This document shows positions 7,547 through 9,439 of a stretch of 9,439 bases of DNA, one piece after another. Within the stretch, counting starts at the first letter, position 1, and every line of letters starts with the position of its first letter. Source of the stretch: an uncultured Muribaculum sp. (lineage in GTDB: Bacteria; Bacteroidota; Bacteroidia; Bacteroidales; Muribaculaceae); the NCBI GenBank assembly GCA_947573015.1, contig CANPDS010000075.1, forward strand, positions 1-9,439. Direction: 5' to 3'. The notes below the pieces were generated by a model. It was not told where the DNA came from and ran no database searches. It was given only the letters and a program-made list of their open reading frames with translations. Made by a program: the position numbers and the translations under genes.

Positions 7547-9143
7547 ATGAACTACAAATCCTATATATATGGTGCGGCCACACTTCTGGCTCTCGCAAGT
7601 TGCGAGGATGATGCCAAGATGGGCCCACTGGAAGCCAATATGAAATGCGACCGCACGGAGGTCGCTGCAGGCGAAAAGGTATGCTTCATGGACCAGTCAA
7701 CAGGAAATCCCGCACGCTGGGACTGGGTGTTCGAGGGTGGCGAGCCTGAAACTTCGCAACTCTTTTCTCCAGAGGTGGTATACAACAAACCCGGTACATA
7801 TAGCGTGACTCTGCGAGTAGGTCGTGGCGATAACAACTCGGAGAGGGTGTTCAGCCAACTGATCACCGTGGCCTATCCGGGTGAGATGACCGCAGACTTC
7901 GAAGCCGACAAACTCAATGCATACAATACCGACGATGTGACTTTCACCGACAAATCAGCCGGGTTCCCGAACGCATGGGACTGGACATTCACATCCTCTG
8001 ATGGCATTACTGTAAAATCTACTGAACAGAATCCGGTACTTAAATTCGCTCCAGGCTTATATACCGTGACCCTGAACGTGAGCAGTCCTGCCGCCAACGC
8101 TACCATCACCAAGACCGACTATCTGAATGTGATCGACCATGACGCAGTAGCCGCCGAATTCGGCACATCAACATCACGCATGATACTTGCCGGTGAAACG
8201 ATAACCTTCGAAGATCAGACCATGGGCCGTCCGGAACAATGGAGCTGGACATTCGATGGTGCCGATACACCGACATCTACAGATCGTAATCCTACGATAA
8301 GATACTCCACTCCTGGCCGCTACAAAGTGAGCCTTACGGCATCAAACGATATCAACCGCTCATCGTGCGAGAAAGATGCTTATGTGATGGTACTTCCATC
8401 GACCGGACTGAGCATGTGGTTCCCATTCGACGGCACTCTCAAAGACATGGGTCCCAACAAGAATATCATCATGGAGGAATACTCCTCCGATCCTAGCAAA
8501 TGGAGCATCAACCTTAAGGCACCATCCCGTCATGATGGAGATTATTCAGTGGAACTCAGCGGAGTATGCAAGACAAATACAGATGATTATGCTGTGTTGC
8601 AGATAGCCAATCCCGAACTTCTTCCCGGAGGCCTTCAGGCTATGACCCTTGTAATGTGGATAAAGGCTGACGGCGCGAAGGGATCACGCATGGGATTGTT
8701 CAACCGCGGACGCCCTGCAGGAGCCATCACACATGGACCAGAGTCAGGAATGGGCACGTCTGAACACCACCTCTTCGGCATCGGAAGGCTTTACCCGCTG
8801 GTATGTCAACACCACAGGTCAAGGGAGCGCCTGCGCAGCCAACTCGCAGGATAAAAATCTACTCGACAATGAATGGCACTGCATAGTATTCGTCAAAGAG
8901 ATGTCGGAAGGGAAATGTGTGACCAAGATTTATGCTGACGGCAGACTATCTGCCACATCTGCCGCACAGACCGCGAAAGACACTTACAAGGATCCATTCT
9001 TCATCGGCTGTACCGAACAGTTCACCAAAACAAAAGACCATCAGATAAATGCCCCGCTCCTGGGCTGTCTCGACGACATTATGATCTACGACCATGCCAA
9101 GACCGCCGAAGAGATACAGACTCTATATGAAATCATGAAATAA
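7547..9143 (+). pseudogene. Triple-PKD plus LamG-like surface lipoprotein, reading frame broken once
   Basis: The gene starts at ATG 7547 with a lipoprotein signal (L-A-S-C, Cys19) followed by the acidic E-D-D, consistent with surface display. Three PKD-type beta-sandwich domains follow, near residues 28-109, 115-195 and 201-283. Each has W-x-W-x-F and a P-G-x-Y-x-V-x-L strand (82-89, 169-176, 256-263). A LamG/concanavalin-like jelly roll then begins near residue 290 (M-W-F-P-F-D-G-T-L-K-D), with L-V-M-W-I-K-A. The first frame runs to TAA 8852-8854, but its last 20 or so residues are Arg/His-rich and unlike LamG. The expected ending (W-Y-V-N, D-N-E-W-H, I-Y-A-D-G, G-C-L-D-D-I-M-I-Y) continues in the next frame to TAA 9141-9143. 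A one-base gain or two-base loss between about 8715 and 8787 explains this. The repaired product would be about 531 residues. It sits where PULs encode surface glycan-binding proteins, so sialoglycan or mucin binding is a reasonable guess. No enzymatic residues are evident. Confidence 0.82.
8733..9143 (+). CDS. Displaced C-terminal LamG piece of the PKD lipoprotein
   Basis: This is the second-frame continuation of the broken PKD-LamG gene. Its frame is open from about 8664, and the first ATG is at 8733. The piece has no signal peptide of its own. From about 8787 on it shows the closing strands of a LamG fold: W-Y-V-N, E-W-H-C-I-V-F-V, I-Y-A-D-G-R-L, P-F-F-I-G-C and C-L-D-D-I-M-I-Y-D-H, then a helix-like tail with A-E-E-I-Q-T-L-Y. 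That last run is the usual end of LamG domains in Bacteroidetes lipoproteins. It is almost certainly not a separate gene. An automatic gene caller would probably list it as one. Confidence 0.4.
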   Translation: MDQSQEWARLNTTSSASEGFTRWYVNTTGQGSACAANSQDKNLLDNEWHCIVFVKEMSEGKCVTKIYADGRLSATSAAQTAKDTYKDPFFIGCTEQFTKTKDHQINAPLLGCLDDIMIYDHAKTAEEIQTLYEIMK

Positions 9144-9159
9144 AAACAATCCAAAAACC

Positions 9160-9183
9160 GGTGTCCTGCTCTCTCCGGGCACC
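9160..9183 (+). terminator. Weak hairpin between the PKD lipoprotein and nuclease genes
   Basis: GGTGTCC (9160-9166) can pair with GGGCACC (9177-9183) through seven base pairs, one of them G-U, around a ten-base loop. An A-rich stretch precedes it, but only CGCTTAAC follows and there is no T-run, so it is a poor intrinsic terminator. It may instead be a processing or attenuation hairpin that lowers expression of the nuclease gene, or may have no role. Confidence 0.3.
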
Positions 9184-9205
9184 CGCTTAACACCAACATA
9201 TCGCA

Positions 9206-9439
9206 ATGAAACTAAAAATCGCAACCACCCTCCTATCCCTTGCAATGTTTGCCAACGCATGGTCGTTCGGCCGCGTAGGTCATGATGCTGTAGCATATAT
9301 CGCCGAATGCAATCTAACCCCGACAGCTAAAGCCGCTGTAGAAAAGTATCTCGACGGCAAATCGATAGTGTACTATGCCTCATGGATGGACAACATACGT
9401 CTTACCCCCGAATACCATCATACCGACGGATGGCACAGC
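9206..9439 (+). CDS. S1/P1-family zinc-dependent nuclease, N-terminal part (3' truncated by window edge)
   Basis: The first 78 codons of a secreted nuclease that runs off the window. A signal peptide (residues 1-18) ends in A-N-A, and cleavage there would expose Trp19 as the mature N-terminus, which in P1 nuclease is itself a zinc ligand. Further expected ligands follow with near-family spacing: His26 in V-G-H, Asp62 in A-S-W-M-D-N-I-R, and His77 in G-W-H (Asp to His spacing of 15, as in P1). Known members cleave single-stranded DNA or RNA and 3'-phosphomonoesters with three zinc ions, outside the cytoplasm. The gene starts 62 bases after the PKD lipoprotein stop, with a weak hairpin between, so it may or may not belong to the operon. 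It could help recover phosphate or nucleosides from extracellular nucleic acid, a role unrelated to sialic acid. The remaining zinc ligands lie beyond the window. Confidence 0.9.
   Translation, partial: MKLKIATTLLSLAMFANAWSFGRVGHDAVAYIAECNLTPTAKAAVEKYLDGKSIVYYASWMDNIRLTPEYHHTDGWHS

Noticed and set aside
7414..7611. 65-residue plus-strand open frame bridging the sialidase and PKD lipoprotein genes
   Set aside because: It is out of frame with both neighbours, overlaps their conserved ends and has no domain or signal.
8733..8854. Programmed ribosomal frameshift in the PKD-LamG gene
   Set aside because: No slippery heptamer with a following stem or pseudoknot was evident, and surface lipoproteins of this kind are not known to use one. 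A mutation or sequence error is simpler.

Overview
This window is one strand-uniform stretch of a Bacteroidales-type genome. The evidence is a SusC/SusD pair, several lipoproteins with acidic residues after the lipidated cysteine, very short intergenic gaps and no Shine-Dalgarno-like leaders. Base and codon use would suit a gut family such as Muribaculaceae, but that family-level guess is only an inference. The window reads as a polysaccharide utilization locus (PUL) for sialylated glycans, and all genes are on the + strand.

Layout: (1) the 3' end of a sialidase-like BNR protein, cut by the window edge (3-260); (2) a 12-helix major facilitator sugar-acid transporter (268-1548), interrupted by one in-frame TAG at 1123-1125; (3) an 89-base gap; (4) a SusC-like TonB-dependent outer-membrane transporter (1638-4940); (5) its SusD-like lipoprotein partner (4950-6404); (6) a complete GH33-type sialidase lipoprotein (6407-7513); (7) a lipoprotein with three PKD domains and a LamG/concanavalin-like C-terminus (7547-9143), whose frame is broken once between about 8715 and 8787; (8) the 5' end of a secreted S1/P1-family nuclease (9206 to window end). 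No stretch over 300 bases lacks a gene. I saw no tRNA, rRNA, CRISPR array or insertion sequence.

Proposed working model: the surface sialidase or sialidases release sialic acid from host glycans. The PKD-LamG lipoprotein probably helps hold the glycan. The SusC/SusD pair imports sialic acid or sialylated oligosaccharide across the outer membrane, and the MFS protein would take it across the inner membrane. The order MFS-SusC-SusD-sialidase matches the nanT-nanO-nanU-nanH order I recall for Tannerella forsythia. No sialic-acid catabolic gene (nanA, nanE) or sialate esterase lies inside the window.

The most striking points are two independent reading-frame lesions in one otherwise intact operon, and the uncharacterised triple-PKD/LamG lipoprotein in the glycan-binding position. 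The lesions may be real decay, strain variation or sequence error. The window alone cannot decide between these.
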